Shown piece by piece: positions 1 to 6,365 of a DNA stretch of 32,175 nucleotides. The stretch comes from an uncultured Eubacterium sp. (GTDB lineage Bacteria > Bacillota > Clostridia > Lachnospirales > Lachnospiraceae). The translations under genes and the position numbers were made by a program. Position 1 is the first letter of the stretch. The number at the start of each line of letters is the position of its first letter. A model generated the notes under the pieces. It had not been told where the DNA came from. It worked only from the letters and a program-made list of their open reading frames with translations, and searched no databases. The stretch covers positions 1 through 32,175 of the forward strand of contig CAJTSV010000009.1 in the NCBI GenBank assembly GCA_910579075.1. The letters are read 5' to 3'.

Positions 1-146
1 AGGCATCTAAGCGCGAAGCCCGCCCCGAGATGAGGCCTCCCCCAGAAATGGATAAGACCCCTGGGAGAACACCAGGTGGATAGGGCGGGAGTGGAAGCGC
101 GGCAACGCGTGGAGCGGACCGCCACTAACCGGTCGAAGGCTTGGCC
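1..146 (+). rRNA. rrl: 23S ribosomal RNA, 3' end (partial)
   Basis: This is the terminal part of 23S rRNA, cut by the window edge. The conserved late-23S stretches are present in order: the AAGCGCGAAGCCC block, AGACCCCTGGGAGAACACCAGG, and the closing CACTAACCGGTCGAAGGC before GGCC. The 3' boundary is set by similarity to the usual ...GGTCGAGGGCTTGACC ending and may be off by a few bases. No 5S rRNA-like sequence follows; the next RNA gene is a tRNA. Confidence 0.92.
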
Positions 147-234
147 GAAAGCCTGGGGACGGGGAGTATTGGAAGGATGGAATTCTGTATGAAGTTTTCA
201 GGGTACACGCAAGAGTGTAAAAAATAGGCAATTT

Positions 235-305
235 AGGGGTGTAGTTCATCGGTAGAATAAGAGTCTCCAAAACTCCAGAGGAGGGTTCGATTCCTTCCAC
301 CCCTG
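235..305 (+). tRNA. tRNA-Trp (anticodon CCA)
   Basis: A cloverleaf can be drawn. The acceptor stem is AGGGGTG/CACCCCT with discriminator G305. The D arm is GTTC/GAAT. The anticodon stem-loop AGAGT-CTCCAAA-ACTCC puts anticodon CCA at 267-269. The T arm is GAGGG-TTCGATT-CCTTC with the canonical GGTTCGA core. The first anticodon-stem pair is an A-C mismatch and the D stem is weak, but all invariant positions fit. The 3' CCA is not encoded. It lies about 88 bp after the 23S end, in the position normally held by 5S, so it is probably co-transcribed with the rRNA operon (inference). Confidence 0.87.
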
Positions 306-324
306 TTTGGATGGTTTGATGAAG

Positions 325-359
325 ATACCTGCTCGGATAAGAGCAGGTATTTTTGTTTC
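325..359 (+). terminator. Intrinsic terminator of the rRNA/tRNA operon
   Basis: A 10-bp perfect stem (ATACCTGCTC / GAGCAGGTAT) with a 6-nt loop is followed by TTTTTGTTTC. It lies 20 bp after tRNA-Trp and ends the rRNA operon transcript. Confidence 0.9.
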
Positions 360-461
360 TCCTGGTTTTGATGGTATTTTGATGCCAAATAGCAGCCAGA
401 GCAGTTTATTCTAAGAAAGGAAAATGGATAAATATGGCTTTTGGGAGGAACAAAAGAAAAG

Positions 462-953
462 ATGGGGAACTATGCCAGGGAGCAGAACGAAGTAATTCAA
501 CAGAAGCTGATTGAGAATTACAGCCATTATTACCGCCTTGCATACAGTTTTGTGAAAAATGAGCCAGATGCCATGGATATTGTCCAGGAAGCGGCGTACA
601 AGGCTATTTATAAAAGCAGTTCATTGAAAAATTCGGAATATGCCGGAACCTGGATATGCCGCATTGTTATCAATGAAGCATATCATGTACTGCGCACAAA
701 GCAGAAAGAAAACTGCCGTCTGGAAAAACCGGAACAGGTCTGTGAGGATATATACCAGGACCTGGATTTGCAGCGGGCCATCCAGCAGCTGAACGAAAAA
801 GAGCGGGAGATTATTTACCTGCGCTATTATGAAGAAAAACAGCTGCAGGAAATTGCAGAAATTACGAAAGAGAAGCTAAGTACTGTAAAAAGCCGGCTGT
901 ACCGTACTGTCAGTAAGCTCAAGGCAGTACTGGCAGATAGAAAGGAAACATAA
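462..953 (+). CDS. RNA polymerase sigma-70 family (ECF-type) sigma factor
   Basis: A 163-residue ECF-size sigma factor with region 2 (YYRLAYSFVKNEPDAMDIVQ, where DAMDIVQ is the region 2.2 core) and region 4 (LNEKEREIIYLRYYEEKQLQ through LSTVKSRLYRTVSKLK, the helix-turn-helix). It is clearly paralogous to the sigma factor at 19892-20494. No anti-sigma gene adjoins it; the next gene is a DUF218 membrane protein only 19 bp away, so the two look co-transcribed. The start is uncertain: ATG 462 has GGAGG at 444-448 with a long 13-nt gap, whereas an in-frame TTG at 441 lacks a suitably placed binding site. A short out-of-frame ORF (424-495, 23 codons, AAGG just upstream) overlaps the start and could couple or dampen translation (speculative). 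No ECF-type TGAAAC promoter is visible upstream. Confidence 0.85.
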   Translation: MGNYAREQNEVIQQKLIENYSHYYRLAYSFVKNEPDAMDIVQEAAYKAIYKSSSLKNSEYAGTWICRIVINEAYHVLRTKQKENCRLEKPEQVCEDIYQDLDLQRAIQQLNEKEREIIYLRYYEEKQLQEIAEITKEKLSTVKSRLYRTVSKLKAVLADRKET

Positions 954-972
954 TATAGAAAGGAAACATAAT
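937..972 (+). repeat. Perfect 18-bp tandem duplication spanning stop codon and RBS
   Basis: The unit ATAGAAAGGAAACATAAT occurs twice head to tail (937-954 and 955-972), immediately before ATG 973. The first copy contains the last codons and TAA of the sigma factor. The second provides the AAGGAAA ribosome binding site of the next gene. Because the copies are identical, the duplication is probably recent. Confidence 0.95.
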
Positions 973-1764
973 ATGGATTTTTGGAAATCAGTGACGTCGG
1001 GACATTCCATATTTGCATGGATTACGGTTTTAACGGGCAGCATCCTGTTTTTGTGGTTTTTATGGCCGCTGCTGTTTAAAGGGATGATAAATACCGGAAA
1101 TATCTGCGGCATGCTGTTTTCTGCTGTTCTTGTACTGTATGGAATTTTTTACCGGGCTGTGCATCAGAAAGCTGCCTTCTGGTGGCAGTATCAGCCAGCG
1201 CGTGCCGGCATCCTTGTGCTGGCTTTCTTTTTTCTGGCTGGAATGGTACTGGCAGCAGCTGCTGCAGCAGCGATTACAGGCGCAGCTTCCAGCACGATAC
1301 CGGAAAATACGCCGGCTGTTGTGCTTGGATGCTCTGTCAGGGGAACACGTCCAAGCAGGGTTTTACAGGAGCGGATTGACGCTGCTTTTGCATACCTGCA
1401 GGAGCATCCGGACGCAGTCTGCATTTTGTCTGGTGGAAAAGGCCGGGGTGAAGATATTTCGGAAGCAGCCTGCATGTACCGGGAGCTGGTAAAAGCAGGG
1501 ATTGCCCCAGAACGGCTTTATCAGGAAGACCGTTCGGTCAATACAAAAGAAAATCTGGAAAATTCCAGGAAAATCCTGGACAATCTCGGACTTTCCGAAT
1601 CTGTGACCGTGATATCAAGTGAATTTCATCTGTACCGGGGCAGAAGCTGGGCGGAAAAACTTGGATTGGAAAGCTACGGCTATGCAGCACATACAGACTG
1701 GAAATACTTTCCGACTTATTTTGTGCGCGAAATTGCAGCGGTTGCTTATTTATGGCTATTTTAA
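973..1764 (+). CDS. YdcF/SanA/ElyC-like DUF218 membrane protein
   Basis: 263 residues. The N-terminal ~110 residues hold three hydrophobic segments (about 11-33, 42-58 and 77-101, the last ending in an alanine run). They are followed by a DUF218 domain starting at TPAVVLGCSVRGTRPS with the family's ILSGGKG, EA..M..EL...G, S.NTKENLENS and SSEFHLYR motifs. The DUF218 family includes E. coli SanA, ElyC and YdcF, linked to envelope integrity and lipid-carrier metabolism; the exact reaction is not established. The topology suggests a membrane-anchored domain. The start ATG has AAGGAAA upstream and lies 19 bp after the sigma factor stop, implying a two-gene operon. Confidence 0.85.
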   Translation: MDFWKSVTSGHSIFAWITVLTGSILFLWFLWPLLFKGMINTGNICGMLFSAVLVLYGIFYRAVHQKAAFWWQYQPARAGILVLAFFFLAGMVLAAAAAAAITGAASSTIPENTPAVVLGCSVRGTRPSRVLQERIDAAFAYLQEHPDAVCILSGGKGRGEDISEAACMYRELVKAGIAPERLYQEDRSVNTKENLENSRKILDNLGLSESVTVISSEFHLYRGRSWAEKLGLESYGYAAHTDWKYFPTYFVREIAAVAYLWLF

Positions 1765-1790
1765 AAGCTTTTTGAGACAGTTGAAACGAA

Positions 1791-1817
1791 GTTACTGGTC
1801 ACGGAGTGAACAGTAAC
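1791..1817. repeat. REP-like palindromic element, copy 1
   Basis: A 27-bp interrupted palindrome: outer arms GTTACTG / CAGTAAC and inner arms TCAC / GTGA. A near-identical copy (one base different) lies at 29396-29422, about 27.6 kb away, so this is a dispersed intergenic repeat and not a gene-specific terminator. Confidence 0.8.
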
Positions 1818-1857
1818 GAAACGAAATCTTAATATATATGTCACAAACAAATAAAAT

Positions 1858-1886
1858 TTGACATCTGGCCAAAGGCTGTCTATAAT
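1858..1886 (+). promoter_or_regulatory. Consensus sigma-A promoter for the MBOAT-SGNH operon
   Basis: TTGACA (1858-1863), a 17-bp spacer and TATAAT (1881-1886) match the housekeeping consensus at all 12 positions. The predicted transcript starts near 1893 and would begin almost directly with a small hairpin (CCGGCA 1897-1902 / TGCCGG 1909-1914). The leader to ATG 1979 is about 85 nt. Confidence 0.88.
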
Positions 1887-1978
1887 AAATGATTGTCCGG
1901 CAGGATTTTGCCGGCCTTATCAGCATGTATCGTTACAGCCTGTACTGGAAGCGCGGCTGCAGCGGGTAGGAGGCAAAT

Positions 1979-3370
1979 ATGGTATTTTCTAGTTTAGCAT
2001 TCATATTTCGGTTCATGCCTCTGTTTTTTTTATGTTATTTTCTGACCCCGAAGCCATTTCGGAATATTGTTTTATTTTTGGGAAGTATCATATTTTATGC
2101 AGTCGGTGAACCAGTGTATGTTCTGCTTATGCTTTTTTCGATTCTTGTTAATTTTATGCTCTGTGTGCATATGGCAAGGGAGAAAAGGGCAAGGCAGCGG
2201 AAATGGCTGCTGGGCTGTATTTTAATACTGGATTTTGGAATGCTGTTTTTGTTTAAATATTATGATTTTGCTGCACAGAACGTTAACCTGCTGCTTCACA
2301 GGGAAGCAGTGCCCATGTTAAACCTGACGCTGCCTTTGGGAATCAGCTTTTATACGTTTCAGATAGCATCCTATGCGGCAGATATTTACCGCCGCAAAAT
2401 GAAGCATACGGGAACCCTGCTGGAATTTGCCACATATGTCAGCATGTTTCCGCAGCTGATTGCGGGCCCGATTGTCCAGTACCAGGAAGTTTCCAGTGAA
2501 CTGGAATCCCGCAAAACAACGCTGTACAGCATAGAGAAGGGACTGGAAATTTTTTGTTTCGGGCTGGGTGCAAAGGTGCTTCTGGCAAATAAAATATGGA
2601 TATTCTGGAACCAGATTCAGGGCATTGGCTATGCGAATCTTTCGACGCCGGCTGCCTGGATGGGGGCAGTGGCATATTCATTCCATATATATTTTGATTT
2701 CTGGGGATATTCGCTGATGGCTATCGGGCTCGGGCATATGCTTGGATTTCACCTGCCGCGGAATTTTGAAAGTCCGTATATGGTAAAATCCGTAACAGAA
2801 TTCTGGCGGAAATGGCATATGACTCTCGGGCGTTTTTTCCGCGAATATGTCTATATTCCGCTTGGCGGAAACCGGAAGGGAAACCTGCGAATGCTTATCA
2901 ATATGCTGATTGTATGGTCACTGACCGGGCTGTGGCATGGGGCAAGCTGGAATTTTGTACTCTGGGGTTTGGGATTTTTTGTACTGCTGTCTTTGGAAAA
3001 ATTTATTTATGGGAAATTTCTGGAAAACAGCAGGATAATCGGACATATTTATATCTGGATTTTAATTCCAGTCACCTGGGTTGTATTTGCAATCCCGGAT
3101 TTAGAGCAGCTTGCAGTTTATCTGCAGCAGCTGGCGGGCATTCACCGCCAGCCGGTTCTGGTCAGTACGGACCAGCTGATGCGTTATGTCCGGGAATATG
3201 GCAGGCTGTTTGCGGCATGTGCATTTTTCTCCACGGGCCTTCCAAAACGGATTTATTATGGCATCCGGGGCGGAATCGTAGTAGTTGCCCTGGCACTGGC
3301 AGTCTTCTGGATGAGTGTTTATGAGCTTGCAAATGGAATTAATAACCCGTTTTTATATTTTAGATTTTAG
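1979..3370 (+). CDS. MBOAT family membrane-bound O-acyltransferase (AlgI/DltB-like)
   Basis: 463 residues, a polytopic membrane protein that should transfer an acyl group across the membrane to an extracytoplasmic acceptor. The MBOAT core is clear: P-GISFYTFQ, the FPQLIAGPIVQY stretch, FDFWGYS-MAIGLG, EFWRKWHMTLGRFFREYVYIPLGGNRKG, and LTGLWHGASWNFVLWG with the catalytic His at residue 320. Length fits the AlgI group. GGAGG at 1969-1973 precedes ATG 1979. The SGNH-domain gene starts 20 bp downstream, the usual MBOAT plus SGNH pairing of polysaccharide or peptidoglycan O-acetylation systems (AlgI/AlgJ, PatA/PatB). The substrate cannot be read from sequence; acetyl transfer to a cell-wall polymer is the best inference. 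Confidence 0.92.
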   Translation: MVFSSLAFIFRFMPLFFLCYFLTPKPFRNIVLFLGSIIFYAVGEPVYVLLMLFSILVNFMLCVHMAREKRARQRKWLLGCILILDFGMLFLFKYYDFAAQNVNLLLHREAVPMLNLTLPLGISFYTFQIASYAADIYRRKMKHTGTLLEFATYVSMFPQLIAGPIVQYQEVSSELESRKTTLYSIEKGLEIFCFGLGAKVLLANKIWIFWNQIQGIGYANLSTPAAWMGAVAYSFHIYFDFWGYSLMAIGLGHMLGFHLPRNFESPYMVKSVTEFWRKWHMTLGRFFREYVYIPLGGNRKGNLRMLINMLIVWSLTGLWHGASWNFVLWGLGFFVLLSLEKFIYGKFLENSRIIGHIYIWILIPVTWVVFAIPDLEQLAVYLQQLAGIHRQPVLVSTDQLMRYVREYGRLFAACAFFSTGLPKRIYYGIRGGIVVVALALAVFWMSVYELANGINNPFLYFRF

Positions 3371-3390
3371 AATAATTGCCGGAAGGACAG

Positions 3391-4617
3391 ATGAAAAAAA
3401 TGAAATTGTGGAGATGGTTTAAAAAATGCCCGATGCTGTTTTTGCTGCTGGCAGGCTGGGGCAGCCTGACAGCATATACGTGGTCGCAGGGCAGGCTTCC
3501 GAACAGGCTGGAAAAAGATATCATAGAAAAACCGATGTTTACAGCGCTGTTAGAAAAAGATGCATCCCAGTCCATGCTCAGTGAACTGGATGAGCAGGCA
3601 GTTATGGCTGGCATAGGGGGGCTGGATGACGACGAGCCTGGCGGGACAGAAGCCGGAGCTGCGGGGCATGTAACGGATAAGGAAAGCGGCATGGAAGATG
3701 CCGGCACCGAAACGGCCGGAGCAGAAGGCGGCCAGACGGATAATGCGGATAACACGGACAGCAGCCGCAAAGATGCGTCCGGCAGTGATGCAGCAGGAGA
3801 TGCATCCGGTTCTGGCATGGGGGCTGATAAAGACAGCACGGATAAAAAGAATGAGGGCCCTGCCCCTGACGGGCCGGGAGAGAAAGAAAAGAACAGCCCG
3901 GATGCTGTAAAACAGGCAGATGAAACAGCCGGTGTGACCAGATTTGAAAAATGCAGACAGGTGCAGACAGATTCCCAGTATTATTCCGACCCGGGAAAGC
4001 GGGCGCTGACAACCGAATATGCGTATCAGAAGGTCGGAAAGAGCTATTTTGATGACGCAGTCTTTATCGGGGATTCCAGGACGGTCGGAATGCAGGATTA
4101 TTCGGGTCTTGATAATGCACAGTTTTTTGCAAAAACAGGGCTGAATGTGTATGAGGTGCTGGAAGATAAATTTATTGAAGACCCGCAGACAGGGGAAGAA
4201 GTCAGTGTCTCTCATATGCTGAAAGCAAAAAAATATGGCAAGATTTATTTTATGGTCGGCATTAATGAGCTCGGAACCGGAAATACGGGAACTTTCCAGA
4301 AAGCGTATGAGCGTGTGCTGCGCAAGTTCCAAAAGTGGCAGCCGGACGCAGTGATTTATATCCAAGGCATTATTCCGGTCAGCAAAGAAAAATCCTCGCA
4401 GGATGCGATTTTTAACAATGTCAACATCAATGACAAAAATGTCGCGATTGCGCAGCTTGCAGACGGCAGGGACATTTTTTACCTGGATGTCAGCAGCAGC
4501 CTGACAGATAAGAACGGACATTTAAAAAAAGATTATACTTTTGATGATATACACATGTATGCACAGCATTACGGGCTGTGGACAGAATATTTGATGAAGC
4601 ATGCAGTCGTGCGCTGA
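3391..4617 (+). CDS. Membrane-anchored SGNH/GDSL-type hydrolase or acyltransferase
   Basis: 408 residues. An N-terminal signal-anchor (about residues 11-30, MLFLLLAGWGSLTAYTW) is followed by a roughly 100-residue low-complexity linker rich in Asp, Glu, Gly, Ala and Ser. A C-terminal SGNH domain follows: VFIGDSRTVG with nucleophile Ser229, MVGINELGTG (block III), and FDDIH with Asp385/His388 completing the triad. Such extracytoplasmic domains commonly complete acyl transfer started by an MBOAT partner. ATG 3391 is chosen over an in-frame TTG at 3376 because GGAAGGA (3381-3387) is correctly spaced. It is the last gene of the operon. The acidic linker could span the wall or repel anionic polymer (inference). 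Confidence 0.88.
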   Translation: MKKMKLWRWFKKCPMLFLLLAGWGSLTAYTWSQGRLPNRLEKDIIEKPMFTALLEKDASQSMLSELDEQAVMAGIGGLDDDEPGGTEAGAAGHVTDKESGMEDAGTETAGAEGGQTDNADNTDSSRKDASGSDAAGDASGSGMGADKDSTDKKNEGPAPDGPGEKEKNSPDAVKQADETAGVTRFEKCRQVQTDSQYYSDPGKRALTTEYAYQKVGKSYFDDAVFIGDSRTVGMQDYSGLDNAQFFAKTGLNVYEVLEDKFIEDPQTGEEVSVSHMLKAKKYGKIYFMVGINELGTGNTGTFQKAYERVLRKFQKWQPDAVIYIQGIIPVSKEKSSQDAIFNNVNINDKNVAIAQLADGRDIFYLDVSSSLTDKNGHLKKDYTFDDIHMYAQHYGLWTEYLMKHAVVR

Positions 4618-4653
4618 ATACCGGGCCGGATAAAACCGGCATCTGACGGCGGG

Positions 4654-4714
4654 TCTCTGTCTGGATAAAATATAGAAGCTTTGCTTTTGTTTTTATCTGG
4701 ATGGAGATTTTTTT
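4654..4714 (+). terminator. Probable intrinsic terminator after the MBOAT-SGNH operon
   Basis: A segmented hairpin: TCTC 4654-4657 / GAGA 4704-4707, GATAAAA 4664-4670 / TTTTATC 4691-4697, and AAGC / GCTT around a TTT loop. It is followed by seven T residues. Internal loops make it weaker than the others in the window. A small GCCGG/CCGGC hairpin lies just upstream. Confidence 0.5.
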
Positions 4715-4718
4715 GCGC

Positions 4719-4769
4719 TTGACAGATGGGTATTTTTATGTTAAAGTGTAATAGTACAAATGATACACG
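4719..4769 (+). promoter_or_regulatory. Promoter with overlapping YtrA-type GntR operator
   Basis: A TTGACA -35 (4719-4724) with a 17-bp spacer leads to a weak -10, TAAAGT (4742-4747). Overlapping that -10 is AGTGTA (4745-4750), 13 bp, then TACACG (4764-4769). This is the AGTGTA-N13-TACACT architecture described for YtrA-subfamily GntR repressors of Bacillus, with one mismatch in the last base. The position across the -10 and start site suits repression. The GntR protein encoded downstream belongs to the same subfamily, so autoregulation is the natural inference. Confidence 0.72.
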
Positions 4770-4821
4770 CAGTACAGGTAATACATCATACACACATCAC
4801 ACACATCATACAATCTGTACG

Positions 4822-4901
4822 GGGCTGCCGCATTCAAAAAAATGATACAGGATATCGTTCGCGTCCATTGTTTTTCCTGTATCTGGTTTGTGCGGCAGCC
4901 C
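4822..4901 (+). promoter_or_regulatory. Nested hairpin in the 5' leader of the GntR operon
   Basis: The outer stem GGGCTGCCGCA (4822-4832) pairs perfectly with TGCGGCAGCCC (4891-4901). Inside it, GATACAGG (4844-4851) pairs with CCTGTATC (4876-4883) around a 24-nt loop. It lies about 70 nt into the predicted transcript and about 95 nt before the start codon. No U-tract follows, so it is not a simple terminator. It matches no riboswitch class I recognise. Confidence 0.6.
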
Positions 4902-4997
4902 GCTGCACACGAAACAATCATGGCGGAAATGACAGGGAATGTAAATGCGGTAATTATTTATCCGGGTGTCTGGCATCCGGAAGGAAGGAGGATGGGA

Positions 4998-5459
4998 AAT
5001 ATGCTGGAATTAAATTATCGGGATGCAAGGCCGATTTACGAACAGATTAAGGACGGACTGCGCAGGCTTGTTTTTTCAAATGTCATCCGGCAGGACGAAA
5101 AGCTTCCAAGCGTGCGCGAATTAGCGAGCCAGCTTGCGATAAATCCCAATACGATTCAGAAAGCGTACCGTGAACTGGAACAGGAAGGGTTTATTTATAC
5201 GGTTTCGGGAAAAGGCAGCTTTGCAGCTCCGCTGAGTGATGTCCAGTCGAAGCGGAAAGAGGAGCTGCTTGGGCAGTTTGATAAAGCTGTCACGGAGCTT
5301 TTATATTTAAAGAAAGAGGCGGAGGAGCTGAAACAGCGGATAGACAGCCTGCAGAAGGAGTGCATGGCAAAAATGCCGGATGTCTTAAGCAGTGAACATG
5401 CAGCCGGAGCGGATGTATCACAGGCCGGAGCGGACAGCACACAGCCAGGGAGGTGTTAA
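4998..5459 (+). CDS. GntR family transcriptional regulator, YtrA subfamily
   Basis: 153 residues from ATG 4998. The N-terminal winged helix-turn-helix is typical of GntR: PIYEQIKDGLRRLVFSN, then KLPSVRELASQLAINPNTIQKAYRELEQEGFIYT and G-GSF. The short C-terminus (about 80 residues) is predicted coiled-coil (LLYLKKEAEELKQRIDSLQK) instead of a ligand-binding FadR or UTRA domain, which defines the YtrA type. Such regulators usually repress a linked ABC transporter induced by cell-wall antibiotics. Longer starts upstream are possible, but GGAGG at 4984-4988 is 9 nt from this ATG. The ATPase gene follows after 3 bp. Confidence 0.9.
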   Translation, partial: NMLELNYRDARPIYEQIKDGLRRLVFSNVIRQDEKLPSVRELASQLAINPNTIQKAYRELEQEGFIYTVSGKGSFAAPLSDVQSKRKEELLGQFDKAVTELLYLKKEAEELKQRIDSLQKECMAKMPDVLSSEHAAGADVSQAGADSTQPGRC

Positions 5460-5462
5460 CAT

Positions 5463-6365
5463 ATGGTAGAAGTCATTAATGTAACAAAGCGGTTTGATGC
5501 GTTTACGGCATTGGACCAGGTACACATGCATGTCAAAAAAGGTGCCATATACGGACTGGTCGGGCCGAATGGTGCAGGAAAATCTACGATTATCCGCCAT
5601 ATTACCGGAGCTTACCGCCAGGATGCGGGCGAGATACGCGTAGACGGGCAGATTGTTTATGAAAATGAGGCAGTGAAATCCGAAATTGCCTATATACCGG
5701 ATGATATTTTTTATTTCAGCCAGGCAGGATTAAAGGATATGGCCAGGTTTTACCGGGATATGTACCCGCGGTTTGACCAGGAACTGTTTGAGCGGCTGCA
5801 GGAATGCTTCCCTTCGATTCATAAAAAGCGCGCCATCCGGCGGCTTTCCAAGGGCATGCAAAAGCAGGCGGCATTCTGGCTGGCTATCTGCTGCAGGCCG
5901 AAACTTCTGATTCTGGATGAGCCGGTAGACGGGCTTGACCCGGTCATGCGCAGGCAGATCTGGAGCCTGCTTATGTCGGATGTGGCAGAGCACGGAACAA
6001 CGGTGCTTGTTTCGTCGCATAACCTGCGCGAACTGGAAGATGTCTGCGACCATGTCGGAATCATGCACCATGGAAAGCTGATGATGGAAAAATCGCTGGA
6101 TGATTTGCAGGGCAGCGTATCGAAAATACAGGCGGCTTTTGAAACAGGGGAGCTTCCGGTACTGCCGGATGGCATGGAAGTGCTGCACAGGACACAGGCG
6201 GGGCGGGTGCATACGCTGATTATCCGCGGGGAACAGGAAGCTATCCGTTCGCAGATTGCGTCCCTGCAGCCGATTCTTCTGGATATTCTTCCGCTGACCT
6301 TAGAGGAAATTTTTATTTATGAGCTGGGAGGTGCTGACTATGAAATCAAAGATATCTTTATTTAA
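5463..6365 (+). CDS. ABC transporter ATP-binding protein (YtrB-like)
   Basis: 300 residues. Walker A is GPNGAGKST (34-42), signature LSKGMQKQ (128-135), Walker B LLILDEP (148-154) with D-loop GLD, and H-loop SSHNLRELED. The signature carries LSKG in place of the usual LSGG, as seen in the CcmA/YtrB-like families. It energises the permease encoded next. AGGGAGGTGTTAACAT precedes the ATG. Its 3' end overlaps the permease start by 26 bp, so the two are translationally coupled. With the GntR gene it forms a GntR-ATPase-permease operon like ytr. The substrate is unknown; a cell-wall-active compound or stress signal is plausible. Confidence 0.92.
   Translation: MVEVINVTKRFDAFTALDQVHMHVKKGAIYGLVGPNGAGKSTIIRHITGAYRQDAGEIRVDGQIVYENEAVKSEIAYIPDDIFYFSQAGLKDMARFYRDMYPRFDQELFERLQECFPSIHKKRAIRRLSKGMQKQAAFWLAICCRPKLLILDEPVDGLDPVMRRQIWSLLMSDVAEHGTTVLVSSHNLRELEDVCDHVGIMHHGKLMMEKSLDDLQGSVSKIQAAFETGELPVLPDGMEVLHRTQAGRVHTLIIRGEQEAIRSQIASLQPILLDILPLTLEEIFIYELGGADYEIKDIFI

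Larger units (their letters stand above)
4618..4997 (+). other. Gene-free leader region of the GntR-ABC operon
   Basis: This 380-bp stretch holds the terminator of the preceding operon, a promoter with a YtrA-type operator, a CA-rich segment with a 10-bp direct repeat (ACATCATACA at 4783 and 4803), an inverted pair GTACAG 4772 / CTGTAC 4815, and a nested hairpin. Short open frames exist here (for example from 4760 and 4842) but lack ribosome binding sites and family-like sequence. Confidence 0.75.

Noticed and set aside
7..300. 97-residue open frame on the minus strand across the rRNA/tRNA region
   Set aside because: It is antisense to the 23S end and tRNA-Trp; RNA genes commonly give such open frames.
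4760..5050. His/Ile/Thr-rich open frame (MIHAVQVIHHTHITHII...) in the GntR leader, resembling an attenuator leader peptide
   Set aside because: No ribosome binding site precedes it, it overlaps the operator, and the His-rich sequence follows from the CA-rich direct repeats. No terminator/antiterminator follows.
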